Source: Planctomycetaceae bacterium
Lineage (GTDB): Bacteria > Planctomycetota > Phycisphaerae > Phycisphaerales > SM1A02
DNA: 49,560 nt
NCBI GenBank assembly: GCA_027483065.1
Contig: JAIXVI010000316.1
Coordinates: forward strand, 1-49,560
Reading direction: 5' to 3'
The stretch's first letter is position 1. Each line of letters opens with the position of its first letter. A program made the translations under genes and the position numbers. Below are positions 9,224 to 18,586 of the stretch, one piece after another. The notes under the pieces are model-generated. The model did no database searches, was not told where the DNA came from, and was given only the letters and a program-made list of their open reading frames with translations.

Positions 9224-10636
9224 TCACACCTCGACAACACCCGTCGAGTCGCCGAAGCGGTCGATGCGCGCACCAGCTGCTTGCGCAATTCCAACGTGCA
9301 GATTGCAAAGCGGCGTACCCGGCTCGCAGCGCACCACTTGTCCACGCGCCTTCACGCGGCCACCGGCGACGAGAATCGGCAAGTCATCGTGGTTGTGACG
9401 ATTGCCATCGGTGATCGCGCTTCCGTAGAGCACAACCGTTGAATCGAGGAGCGGTCGTCCGTTCTCTTTCGTGCGCTTCAGTGCGCGAAGAAACGCCGCA
9501 CAGCGCTCAATTTGAAATCGATTGATCGCAGCGAAATGTGCCATTTTCTCGGCGTTTCCGCCGTGATGAGAGACATCGTGATGTCCGTCGGACACGCCGA
9601 TCTCGCGATAGGGCCGGTTCGAACCTTCGTTTGCGAGCATCAGCGTCGCGACGCGCGTCGAGTCGGTCTTGAACGCGAGCGCGAGCACTTCGCCCAAGAG
9701 GTCGATTCGTTGCGCGAGGTCGTATGGGCCGCCCTCGAGGTCAGGCACGTCACCTACTTCCAACTGCGCTGCAGCATCGAGATCGATGCGACGCTCAAGA
9801 TCACGCACTCCTTCGAGATACTCATCAAGCCGCGCGCGATCCTCGGTTCCAACAGCGCGCGCGAGACGCTTTGCTTCACGCACTGCCCCGTCGAGAATCG
9901 AGCGTCGACTCCGCAGCCGCGCCGCCGCATCTTCAGGCGATTCGGAGGTTCGCCCGAAAATGCGTTCAAACGCCGCGCGCGGATCGGTCTCTTTGCCGTT
10001 CGGCAGATTCTCCGACTTCCACGAGATGTTCGCGCTGTAAGCACACGAGTAGCCCGAGTCGCAGTTGCCCGCCGTCATCGCAGGCTCACTGCCGAGTTCA
10101 AGCGAGCGTAAACGCAGCGATTTCTGCTGCGCTGCAAGTTGCGACATCACATCATCCGCGATGGCTTGGTCGATCGACCGCCCCGCGCGAATGTCGTCGC
10201 CTGCCGTCTTGCGCGGCTGCGCGCCCGTCAAGAAGCACGCGGCGCTGCGCGCATGATCGCCAGGACCATCGCCATTCGCCTCGGCGTTGCGATGTCGAAG
10301 CCCTGTGAAGACCGCGATATCGCGCTGAAACTCCGCAAGTGGTGCGAGCGTTGGCGAAGGAATCCACTTCCCCGCTGCATCGACCGCTGGTCGCCATTGA
10401 TCGACGTTGACGCCGTTTGGAAAGAAGAGATACGCGACGCGCGTTGGGGTCGCGAGAACTCCCGCGCTGTTCGCACTCGCGACACTTGCCATGCTTCCAG
10501 CGTTCGTCGCCGCTGCGGCCGTGCGCGCGAAACCTGACATAAGGCCGCGCGGCAGCATCGCGTCGAGAAGCGGCAGCGCGATGGTGCAACCGAGACCTCG
10601 GAGTGCAGTGCGTCGATCGAGAAGCGGCGGTCGCAT
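9224..10636 (-). CDS. DUF1552 domain-containing protein
   Basis: A 470-residue protein beginning MRPPLLDRRTALRGLGCTIA, the twin-arginine-like leader typical of DUF1552 proteins; this fixed the start well inside the longer open frame. Family landmarks are YLFFPNGVNVDQW, TGLRHRNA, CSGYSC-like DSGYSCAYSANISW, and NRHNHDDLPILVAGG near the end. The family resembles DUF1501-like sulfatase/phosphatase folds and is almost always encoded next to a PSCyt/PSD cytochrome protein, as here (34 bases downstream of it). Likely exported. Biochemical role unknown; a part in polysaccharide use is suggested only by the neighbouring sialate esterase. Confidence 0.9.
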   Translation of the reverse strand: MRPPLLDRRTALRGLGCTIALPLLDAMLPRGLMSGFARTAAAATNAGSMASVASANSAGVLATPTRVAYLFFPNGVNVDQWRPAVDAAGKWIPSPTLAPLAEFQRDIAVFTGLRHRNAEANGDGPGDHARSAACFLTGAQPRKTAGDDIRAGRSIDQAIADDVMSQLAAQQKSLRLRSLELGSEPAMTAGNCDSGYSCAYSANISWKSENLPNGKETDPRAAFERIFGRTSESPEDAAARLRSRRSILDGAVREAKRLARAVGTEDRARLDEYLEGVRDLERRIDLDAAAQLEVGDVPDLEGGPYDLAQRIDLLGEVLALAFKTDSTRVATLMLANEGSNRPYREIGVSDGHHDVSHHGGNAEKMAHFAAINRFQIERCAAFLRALKRTKENGRPLLDSTVVLYGSAITDGNRHNHDDLPILVAGGRVKARGQVVRCEPGTPLCNLHVGIAQAAGARIDRFGDSTGVVEV

Positions 10637-10670
10637 GTGCGGAATGTACGCCGAGATTGCGTGTAGGCAA

Positions 10671-12974
10671 TCAGCGCGTGGGGGCTTTCGGCGAATCGAC
10701 GCGCGTTCGGAATGCATCCGACCGCACGATTCCTTCGACAAGTTGCGTGAACGCGCCGTGCGTGCGAAGCTCCTTCGCGAGATTGTCCACGAGCGCATCA
10801 TCTGCATCGGCCGTGCCGCGGCCGAGTGCGTAAACGAGAAGCCTGCGCGCGACCGCCCGCTCAAAACCATCGTTTTTCTCGAGGAAACGCTCAACTCCCG
10901 CAACACCTGCCAGGATTGATCCATCCGGAAGTTCCGTACGATCGTCGATCACTTCGCCGTCGACAGCATCGCGCAAGCGGCCGTCAACATCGATCCGCTC
11001 AAATGCTAAGCCGAGCGCATCCATTTGAATATGACACGACGCGCAATCGGGATTTGCGCGATGCAGCGCCATCAACTCGCGAATCGAGAGCCCCTTCTTC
11101 TCCTCGCGCGTCTCTGGCAACTGCGGTACGCCCGGCGGCGGTGGCGGCGGCGCTTCGTCGAGCAACGCATCAAGCACCCACTTGCCGCGCTTCACCGGAC
11201 TCGTACGCGTCGGGTTACTTGTTGCCAGCAGAATTGATCCATGCCCGAGTACGCCAGAGGGCCGTGTTTCAGGCACCTCAACCGCGACAAACGCGCTCGC
11301 ATCGGCGGCCTCGCGTACGACACCGTAGTGCTGTGCGAGACGCGCATCGACAAAGGTTTTTCGCGAAGAAATCAGCGTGCGCACCGGAAGCTCCCCGCGC
11401 ACGACCGACTCAAACAAGAGTTCGGTTTCACGGCGCATCGACGTCAGGAGCGCGCGATCGACACTCGGATAGAGCTTCGGATCGAACTCGCGCAATGCGA
11501 GACCGTCGATTCCCAGCCACTGCGCTGCAAAGCGTGACGCGAGCGTTGTTGCACGCGGGTCGCGAAGCATGCGACGTGCCTGAAGCGCCAAGCCATCGGC
11601 GGTTGCGAGTTCACCGCGGCTCGCGGCTTCGCTCAATTCCTCGTCCGGAACACTCGACCAAAGGAAAAACGCGAGACGCGACGCGAGTTCGTCGCCGGAA
11701 AGCGGGCGGCGTCCACCTTCATCTGCAGGCACTTCGATGCGAAGCAGAAATCGCGGATCAACAAGCAGCGCCGTGACCAACGCACGCAACTGCGCCTTCC
11801 ACGAGGCGCGCTTCTCGTCGCCCTGTCGAATCGCCGCTTCGCGCGCGATCGTTGCAAGCGCGTCGCATTCGCTCTGTGTGAGTTCACGCCGGAAAAGTCG
11901 AGCGCCAAACGTGTCCGCCAATCGGCGCAGCCGCGCGGCTTCACCGCCCTCGCCGGCAGCCTCCAACGCACGCACCTCAAAAGCGCTCGGTGGAGGCGGA
12001 TCAAGCGGACCTTCCACCACCATCGCTCCAACGCCGAGATTTCGATCGCGACGCGATCGATCGGGCGCGTTCGGATCCCAGAAATCGTTGAGAAATCGCA
12101 CGCCAATCATGCGCGCGCCAGCGGCGAGTTCACCTTCCCACACGACGGGTTGTGGCTTCGCGCGATCCGCTGTGATGTCTTCCTCGCGCACAGACTTCTC
12201 GTCGGCAAGCAGCGCCATCCGCGCCAGTGCATCGCCTGCTTGCTGCGCCGCCACATCGACCGTGATGCGGTATCGCCCCGCACGCACAATCTCAACCGAC
12301 GCGCGCAGCGTGCCGTTTGTCGAGAGCCACGCCAGGCCGTCGTACGTACCTCCCTGTCCGCGGCGTTCCAAGCGTTCCGGCGAAACAACGATGCGACGCG
12401 GTCGTGCATCGGGCACCGCCTCAGCCGCGATCGCCTCTGCAATATCGAAGTATTTCTCGAGCAAAAGCGGCGGAAGCGCGAGCGTGTCACCCGTCGTATC
12501 GAAGCCTTCGCCGATCTCATCGGCGGGAAGCATGCGCTCGACGATCACGTCAGCTGCATCCACGCCGACGACATCACGCACGGAGCCCGCGTACTGCGCA
12601 CGATTCAACCGACGAACGTTTGGAACCTCGCGCGTCGTCGGAGCGACAACCGCATCGATCGCAGCGACGGCGGCTGCATACTCCTCGCGTGTCGGCCGAA
12701 TCTCTTCGTCGGCTGGCGGCATATCACGCTTGGCAAGCCGCTTGCGAAGCGCGCGCAATGGTGCTTCGCCGATTTGATTTCGTTCAAGCGCAGGTGCGAG
12801 ATCGAGCCCACCTTTGCCGCGCGGCCCATCGTGACAGTCAATGCAGTGCGCTTCCAAAAGTGGCCGAATTTCCGCAGGAAGCGCGACATCCTTCGCCTCG
12901 CCTCCTGCGCGCAACGAAACGTGCGAGATACTCACCGCTGCAGCGGCAACGAAGATGGACGCGATCGAAGTCAC
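10671..12974 (-). CDS. Planctomycete cytochrome protein with PSCyt1-PSD3-PSD5-PSD4-PSCyt3-PSD2 domains (DUF1592/DUF1588)
   Basis: A 767-residue exported protein with a short signal peptide. A first heme-c site CIDCH (44-48) lies in a PSCyt1 region. A PSD3 region follows (RLNRAQYAGSVRDVVG), then a beta-rich stretch, PSD5 (RRLADTFGARLFRREL), PSD4 (LSGDELASRLAFFLWSSVPD), PSCyt3 with a second heme-c site CASCH, and PSD2 at the end (RRLLVYALGRG). These multi-domain proteins are a hallmark of planctomycetes and are thought to be surface or periplasmic redox enzymes. The gene starts 3 bases after the sialate esterase ends, so the three leftward genes should be one operon. Confidence 0.92.
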   Translation of the reverse strand: MTSIASIFVAAAAVSISHVSLRAGGEAKDVALPAEIRPLLEAHCIDCHDGPRGKGGLDLAPALERNQIGEAPLRALRKRLAKRDMPPADEEIRPTREEYAAAVAAIDAVVAPTTREVPNVRRLNRAQYAGSVRDVVGVDAADVIVERMLPADEIGEGFDTTGDTLALPPLLLEKYFDIAEAIAAEAVPDARPRRIVVSPERLERRGQGGTYDGLAWLSTNGTLRASVEIVRAGRYRITVDVAAQQAGDALARMALLADEKSVREEDITADRAKPQPVVWEGELAAGARMIGVRFLNDFWDPNAPDRSRRDRNLGVGAMVVEGPLDPPPPSAFEVRALEAAGEGGEAARLRRLADTFGARLFRRELTQSECDALATIAREAAIRQGDEKRASWKAQLRALVTALLVDPRFLLRIEVPADEGGRRPLSGDELASRLAFFLWSSVPDEELSEAASRGELATADGLALQARRMLRDPRATTLASRFAAQWLGIDGLALREFDPKLYPSVDRALLTSMRRETELLFESVVRGELPVRTLISSRKTFVDARLAQHYGVVREAADASAFVAVEVPETRPSGVLGHGSILLATSNPTRTSPVKRGKWVLDALLDEAPPPPPPGVPQLPETREEKKGLSIRELMALHRANPDCASCHIQMDALGLAFERIDVDGRLRDAVDGEVIDDRTELPDGSILAGVAGVERFLEKNDGFERAVARRLLVYALGRGTADADDALVDNLAKELRTHGAFTQLVEGIVRSDAFRTRVDSPKAPTR

Positions 12975-12977
12975 AAC

Positions 12978-15092
12978 TTAGCGTTCGATCTTTGCACGGA
13001 ATGGAATCATTGGAAGTCCTGCGCCGTTTACGACGTTCGCGCGCTCAGGATTGTTCTGCCACGCGTACACGACTTCCAACGGATCCGCCACGCCTGGAGC
13101 CGAGAGCACGATGCCATCGCGACCTTCATCCATGATCAACGCGTTTGCCCAGACGAACTTCCCGTCTGCGCCCGCGAGTGCGAAGCCGCCTGGATTTTTG
13201 CCTGGATTTTCGCCGACAGCGTGCAATCCCTGCGCATGATCGAAGCGCAATCGAACGTTGCTCCCATTTTCACGCGTTGCACTCGCGAGTTCAGGGCCTT
13301 GCCACGCGACGTTCGCTTCGCCGTACACCGTCGCGCGTGCCCACGCTGCGAGACGCTCGCCCACTTCACGCTTCTTGCGCGGATGAATGTCGGCTGCGTC
13401 GCCGAGATCAATCGCACTCGCGAATCCGCCACGACCTTCACGCGCGCCGCGGAATTGCGCCTCGCGCAAGAGTGCCCATGCACCTTGCGCAGGTTCATTC
13501 TCGACAAAGGGCTGGAATGCTGCGAGTTGCACGATGCCCCACGCGAGTTCGGGATTGCCCGACTTCACACGCCACGATTCCATCAAGAGTGGAAGGAGGT
13601 TTCGATACTTTTCTGGCTCACCAGCGTTTGATTCGCCTTGGTACCAAATCGCGCCGCGCGCGGGAAACGTGATCGCGGGCGCCATCATGGCGTTCCATAT
13701 CGCGGCTGGTTCATGCGGCTCTGTTCCCGGTGATTTCGTCATGTCGCGCGCGACAGGCATCGCGACGCGTGGCACACCACCACCTTGTCGCCATTTCCAC
13801 ACGCCTGCGAGATCGATCGACGTGTCGCTTCCGGCAAGTACGAGCTTCATCGGACCATTCGCAATGCCGCCTTGGCCGTGCAAATCAAGCGCCGCGATCG
13901 TGATTTGATGCGCGCCTGCCTTCAATCCACCCGGAATCTCGTAGGTGCGACGGCGCGTCCAATCACCCACAGTGTTTCCAACTTCAACACCATCGACGAA
14001 GACGAGATCCGCGTCATCGATCGGAGGAAGCACGAGCGTCAGCGGGCGATCGGCCCACGCACTCGGCACGTCGATGGAGCGCGTGAACCACACGAAACCG
14101 TCGAATCCATCGAGCTTCGCATCGAGCGCGGAGTAGAACGCAGGCAACGTTGCATCACGCCAGGCTTGTGGAAAATCAGCGGTTTTCTGCGGCGTCGACC
14201 ACGATTCGCGGCCGGTCATTTCATCGGCAAGCGCACGCTTCCAATACTCCGCTCGCGCAGCGCGGAATCGTTCGACTTCCTTCGCTGCTTGTGCATCGCG
14301 TGCATCAGCACCAATCGACTCAAACTCGGTCACACGCGATTCAACACTTTGCGCGGCCTCGCGAATCGCTGGCACAGTCGACGCCAACATGAGATCCCGC
14401 GGAATCCACGGCTCAATGCGCGTTCCACCCCACGAGATGTCGACTAGGCCAATCGGGACTTCGAGATCCAACGCACGCGCGAGATCCGTACCGAACCAGA
14501 AGCCCACAGCCGTGAAAGAACCGACGGTTTCCGCCGATGCCACGCGCCATGCACCAGGTACGTCGGATGCTGGCCGCGCGGCAGTCACATGCGGCGCTTT
14601 GAAGGAGCGAATCGGCAGTTTCGCTGCCACGGACTTCGCGCGTTCCGATTCGTTCGACGCGTCGACGGACCACTCCATGTTCGACTGCCCAGAGCAGAAC
14701 CACACTTCGCCGACAAGGACATCCGCAACCTTCGCGTTTCCGCTTGGTGCGGAGACAACGAGTTCGCGCGGTTCGAGCGATGCCTCCATCGCGGGAAGCT
14801 CGATCGAGAAACGACCGTCTTTCCCCGCGACTCCCGATGCACGTGCCGTTCCAAAGACCACTTCGACGCGCTCGCCCGGCAGCGCTGTGCCGCGCACTGG
14901 GATCGGTCGGCCCCGCTGCAAAATCGCGTGGTCGCGGAACAGCGAGTCGAGCCGAACGTCTGCGGATGCGGCCGCGGCTATGCACAGCACCGAGAGTCCC
15001 GCGATCGGGGCGCGGGCAATGAGGCCCCTCCGGTCGGCGGTCGTTGAGAATCCGAAGCAGGATGGGGCGAAGGCCGCAGCGAAGTGGTGCAT
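12978..15092 (-). CDS. Sialate O-acetylesterase-like SGNH hydrolase
   Basis: A 704-residue protein with a hydrophobic leader (LSVLCIAAAASA, about 33-44) after a rather long basic N-terminus. The catalytic block I is FCSGQSNMEW (132-141), with the serine in GQSNM; a second family block is AIWYQGESNA (481-490), and DIHP near residue 585 supplies the Asp/His pair. A beta-sandwich insert lies at about 320-430, as in other SASA-family esterases. It should remove acetyl groups from sialic acids or acetylated polysaccharides outside the cytoplasm. It heads the operon with the cytochrome and DUF1552 genes. A shorter start near residue 21 is possible because no Shine-Dalgarno site precedes the ATG. 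Confidence 0.9.
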   Translation of the reverse strand: MHHFAAAFAPSCFGFSTTADRRGLIARAPIAGLSVLCIAAAASADVRLDSLFRDHAILQRGRPIPVRGTALPGERVEVVFGTARASGVAGKDGRFSIELPAMEASLEPRELVVSAPSGNAKVADVLVGEVWFCSGQSNMEWSVDASNESERAKSVAAKLPIRSFKAPHVTAARPASDVPGAWRVASAETVGSFTAVGFWFGTDLARALDLEVPIGLVDISWGGTRIEPWIPRDLMLASTVPAIREAAQSVESRVTEFESIGADARDAQAAKEVERFRAARAEYWKRALADEMTGRESWSTPQKTADFPQAWRDATLPAFYSALDAKLDGFDGFVWFTRSIDVPSAWADRPLTLVLPPIDDADLVFVDGVEVGNTVGDWTRRRTYEIPGGLKAGAHQITIAALDLHGQGGIANGPMKLVLAGSDTSIDLAGVWKWRQGGGVPRVAMPVARDMTKSPGTEPHEPAAIWNAMMAPAITFPARGAIWYQGESNAGEPEKYRNLLPLLMESWRVKSGNPELAWGIVQLAAFQPFVENEPAQGAWALLREAQFRGAREGRGGFASAIDLGDAADIHPRKKREVGERLAAWARATVYGEANVAWQGPELASATRENGSNVRLRFDHAQGLHAVGENPGKNPGGFALAGADGKFVWANALIMDEGRDGIVLSAPGVADPLEVVYAWQNNPERANVVNGAGLPMIPFRAKIER

Positions 15093-15338
15093 TTCTGCAT
15101 CGTCACAGGCAGGCGCGGCGAGCGCAAGGGACTGCAGGCTCGCGGCAGCTTTTCAGCGTGTCTGCGCGGAAATCCCCGTGATCTCCAGGGGTTGCGAGAA
15201 CGGCGTGGTGACCCCACCTCCGAGCCTCTGGTGACGTTGGCGCAACAAACTCGCCGCATTCTGCATTTCCCTCGCCGCCGAGCCGATAGTTGTCCCGTAC
15301 CTCGCTGTTTCAGCGGACCGCGAGGTGCAGTTTTGCGA

Positions 15339-15364
15339 ACTGCTGTTCCCTACTGCTGTTCCCT
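15339..15364. repeat. 13-base duplication before asparagine synthase
   Basis: ACTGCTGTTCCCT occurs twice back to back, ending at the Shine-Dalgarno sequence GAGGAG (15365-15370). The rest of the 15093-15377 gap between divergent genes must hold both promoters; no clear -35/-10 pair or other element was seen. Confidence 0.7.
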
Positions 15365-15377
15365 GAGGAGTTGATTG

Positions 15378-17270
15378 ATGTGCGGAGTGCTTGGATTCGC
15401 GACTGTGGAAGGTGGAGAACTTGCGTGCGACCGTGGCATGACCGCGGCGATGCGCGATCTCCTCGCTCATCGCGGACCCGATGCCGCCGGACTCGTGCAG
15501 GAACGCAACGTCGCGCTCGCGCATCGTCGCCTCGCGCTGCTCGATCCAGCCGGCGGCGTGCAGCCATTTGTTCTCGCGGAGCCGGGCCTCGCCCGCGTCG
15601 TTCTTGCGTGGAACGGCGAGATCTACGATCACCATCTCCTCCGCGCGGAGTTTGAACGCGACGGGCGAATCTTCCGCACGCGCTCTGATACCGAAACGCT
15701 CGCCTACATCCTTGCCGCGCATGGCATCGACGGCCTCCGTCGCCTTCGCGGCATGTTCGCGATTGCAGCGTGGTTTCCCGATGACCGACGACTTGTGCTC
15801 GCACGCGATGCGTTTGGCATCGTGCCGCTTCTTCATGCGCGCGCTGGCCGCGAGATCGTCTTTGCGAGCGAACCTGCTCCGATCCTCGCACACCCTCACT
15901 TCAGCGCCGAGCCTGACTGGTCGACCGTTGCGTCATACCTTGAGATTCCACGTCGCAGTTACGGAAGCGCGACGCTCTTCAAGGGAATCTCGATGGTCGA
16001 GCCCGGTGAAGCGATTGAATTTGATCTCTCGGACGCGCGTCTTCCCGCTGCACACCGCACATTCCGCGAAGAAGCGCTTGCGCCGACACTCGCTCCAAAC
16101 GACGCCATTCTCGCCGTGCGCGATGCCGTCACGCGCTCTGTCGAAGCGCACATGGTGGCCGATGCGCCCATTTGCACGCTGCTTTCTGGCGGTATCGATA
16201 GCACGATCATCGCATCGATTGCACGCGCTCGCTCCAAGTCACTCGTCACGTTCGCGGCGGGTGCCGCAAGCGATTCCGCGCAACCCTCGTCCGACCTCTT
16301 TATGGCGCGCCGCGTGGCGGCGCTCTTGAAGAGCGAACATCATGAAGTACTCGTCGATGGCGATACGTTCGGAGAACGCTGGAATTCGCTGATTGCCGCT
16401 GGAATTCTGCCGCTCGCGACTCCGAATGAGATCGCGATCTCGATGTTGTCTGAGCGCATCGCTCCGCACGCAAAGGCTGCACTTTCCGGTGAAGGCGCGG
16501 ATGAACTCTTCGGCGGATACGGTGCGCCGCTCGATGCAACAGTTGCTTGGATCGACGCGACGATCGAACACAACGCCAGCACCGCCGCTGATTTCTACCG
16601 CACCGCGTTTGGTTGGACGCCACGCGCATTGGCATCAGAGTTACTCGAGCCAACCGTGCATGCGCTTGCGACGGATGCCGGGCGCGATCCGCTCGGCACA
16701 CTGCTCACGCGCGAGTTTTCTGATGCTGGCGATCTTCGCTCGATCGATGCGCATCTCGCGGTGCAACGCCGCGTCAATCTCGTGAATCTCCTTGAGCGAC
16801 TCAATCTTTCGCTCATGCGAGGCTCCGTCGAAGGTCGCGTTCCTTTCGCAGATCTGGAAGTGCTGCGCGCCGCACAAACAACCGGAAGCGCGCATCTTTT
16901 CGCTGCAGCGGAAAGCGAGCGCTCGGCTGCGCTCTGCGGTGCGTCACGCGGACTCTCTTCAGGCACCGCCACGCTCGCTGCGCACTCAACGAACGCCCCC
17001 GCACGCGGCGCACTCGTCACCAAGCGCGTCCTGCGACAAGCTTTCGCCGATGTCTTGTCTCCAGACATCGTCTCGCGACCCAAAGCGAGTTTCCCGCTGC
17101 CTTTCGAACAGTGGATCGCCGCGCGCGCGGACTGGATCGATGGCCCAGTTTCACGCGAAGTCTTCACGCCTGCTGCACGCGCACTCGTTCGCACGCAAGC
17201 GGCACAGCATTGGCGACTCGCGTGGCCGATGCTCAACCTCGCGCGCTGGCTCGACACCGTCTTCGCGTGA
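15378..17270 (+). CDS. asnB: Asparagine synthase (glutamine-hydrolysing)
   Basis: A 630-residue enzyme that makes asparagine from aspartate, ATP and glutamine. The ATG at 15378 is chosen, not the in-frame TTG just before it, because it puts the catalytic nucleophile at residue 2 (MCGVLGF) and has GAGGAG at the right distance. The N-terminal class II glutaminase has HRRLAL and WNGEIYDH; the synthetase half has the PP-loop LLSGGIDSTIIA and the GEGADELFGGY motif. Length is usual. A second gene, pdxA, follows after 56 bases on the same strand. Substrate could differ in some asnB paralogues that act in surface polysaccharide clusters, but nothing here suggests that. Confidence 0.93.
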   Translation: MCGVLGFATVEGGELACDRGMTAAMRDLLAHRGPDAAGLVQERNVALAHRRLALLDPAGGVQPFVLAEPGLARVVLAWNGEIYDHHLLRAEFERDGRIFRTRSDTETLAYILAAHGIDGLRRLRGMFAIAAWFPDDRRLVLARDAFGIVPLLHARAGREIVFASEPAPILAHPHFSAEPDWSTVASYLEIPRRSYGSATLFKGISMVEPGEAIEFDLSDARLPAAHRTFREEALAPTLAPNDAILAVRDAVTRSVEAHMVADAPICTLLSGGIDSTIIASIARARSKSLVTFAAGAASDSAQPSSDLFMARRVAALLKSEHHEVLVDGDTFGERWNSLIAAGILPLATPNEIAISMLSERIAPHAKAALSGEGADELFGGYGAPLDATVAWIDATIEHNASTAADFYRTAFGWTPRALASELLEPTVHALATDAGRDPLGTLLTREFSDAGDLRSIDAHLAVQRRVNLVNLLERLNLSLMRGSVEGRVPFADLEVLRAAQTTGSAHLFAAAESERSAALCGASRGLSSGTATLAAHSTNAPARGALVTKRVLRQAFADVLSPDIVSRPKASFPLPFEQWIAARADWIDGPVSREVFTPAARALVRTQAAQHWRLAWPMLNLARWLDTVFA

Positions 17271-17326
17271 CCACGCCACGCGCATGAGCACTGCGAATTC
17301 CATCGACTTCGCGCTATCCTGCAGGG

Positions 17327-18388
17327 ATGCAGCGTCCGCTTGTCGGCATCACCATGGGCGACCCACTCGGCATTGGGCCGGAAGTCGTCGTCAAAGCACT
17401 CGGCGATCCTTCCATTCGCGCGAGCGCACGCTTTGTCATCTACGGTGATAACGAGTTGCTGCTCGCGGCAGCCGATGCGGCGCGCATTCATCCGACGTGG
17501 TTCCGAGCGGGAATCGATCACGCGCGCGACGACAGCATGGCGCTCGGTGATTTCACCGTCATCGACTACGCGCTGCATCAGGGCGCGTTTGGCATCTTCG
17601 GCGGCACGCGCGAGCCGAGCAAGCCTGGCGGCGCTGCATCGAAGACGTTTGTCGAAGATGCGATTCAAGACGCGCTACGTCCACACAGCGATCCACGCCG
17701 ACTCGACGCGATTGTGACCGCGCCGATTTCGAAAGAGTCGTGGACGCTCGCTGGCTTTCGCTGGCCCGGCCACACAGAACTCTTCGCCGCGCGAACGAAG
17801 GCGAAGCGTCAAGCGATGGCATTCGTTTCGCCGCGATTGAACGTCGTGCTCGCAACTACGCACGTGCCATTGATGGAGATTCGCAATCTCCTCACGATCG
17901 GGCGCGTGCATGAACCGATTGCGCTCGGACACGAACTCTGCCTTTCGCTCGGCATCGCGAAACCGCGCATTGCAGTCTGCGGTCTCAACCCACACGCTGG
18001 CGAAAATGGTCTTTTTGGCGACGAAGAGATTCGCATCATCAAGCCTGCGATCGATATGGCGCGCGCGTCAGGCATCGATGCGTACGGGCCATTCCCTGGT
18101 GACACAATTTTCATCGATGCTGCCGCAGGCTCATGGGATCTCGTCGTCGCGATGTATCACGATCAAGGCCTCATTCCTGTCAAACTGCTCGGGTGGGATA
18201 AAGCAGTCAACGTCACGCTCGGCTTGCCGATCGTGCGCACGAGCCCCGATCACGGCACCGCTTTCGGCATCGCGGGAAAGAACAAGGCCAGTGAGGGTTC
18301 GATGAAGGCTGCCATCGCACTCGCATCGCGCCTCACGACGCGCGACGGCTCGCACGGAAACGTCCCGCAATCCCACGCGGCGAAGTGA
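17327..18388 (+). CDS. pdxA: 4-hydroxythreonine-4-phosphate dehydrogenase
   Basis: A 353-residue cytoplasmic dehydrogenase of pyridoxal 5'-phosphate synthesis (DXP-dependent route). Family landmarks are TMGDPLGIGPEV at the N-terminus, GHTELFA, TTHVPLMEI, NPHAGENGLFGDEE and YHDQGLIPVKLLGWDKAVN, followed by RTSPDHGTAFGIAGK. The metal-binding histidines in GHTE and YHDQ and the one in SPDHG are present. Full length and intact. No strong Shine-Dalgarno site precedes the ATG. The perfect 12-base palindrome GAAACGCGTTTC (18387-18398) overlaps the stop codon but has no T-run. Confidence 0.94.
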   Translation: MQRPLVGITMGDPLGIGPEVVVKALGDPSIRASARFVIYGDNELLLAAADAARIHPTWFRAGIDHARDDSMALGDFTVIDYALHQGAFGIFGGTREPSKPGGAASKTFVEDAIQDALRPHSDPRRLDAIVTAPISKESWTLAGFRWPGHTELFAARTKAKRQAMAFVSPRLNVVLATTHVPLMEIRNLLTIGRVHEPIALGHELCLSLGIAKPRIAVCGLNPHAGENGLFGDEEIRIIKPAIDMARASGIDAYGPFPGDTIFIDAAAGSWDLVVAMYHDQGLIPVKLLGWDKAVNVTLGLPIVRTSPDHGTAFGIAGKNKASEGSMKAAIALASRLTTRDGSHGNVPQSHAAK

Positions 18389-18586
18389 AACGCGTTTCAA
18401 TCGCACGAACGTGCGCAGACTCTCCCACGAACTCGAACTGGTCGGCTCCACGCGCTGCTGCGTAAAGCCCGTACGCAGGCCATGCACGCAATGATTTTCG
18501 GGTGTGCGCGTCCCTGAACTTCTAGAACAACCCAAATTTCGTAGTTCGATGGGTCTATCCAGGCACGTGATCCGTACCTTGGCGCC

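Noticed and set aside
12150-13631. 493-codon rightward open frame across two leftward genes
   Set aside because: Spans the junction of the cytochrome and esterase genes in antisense, with shadow-like composition.
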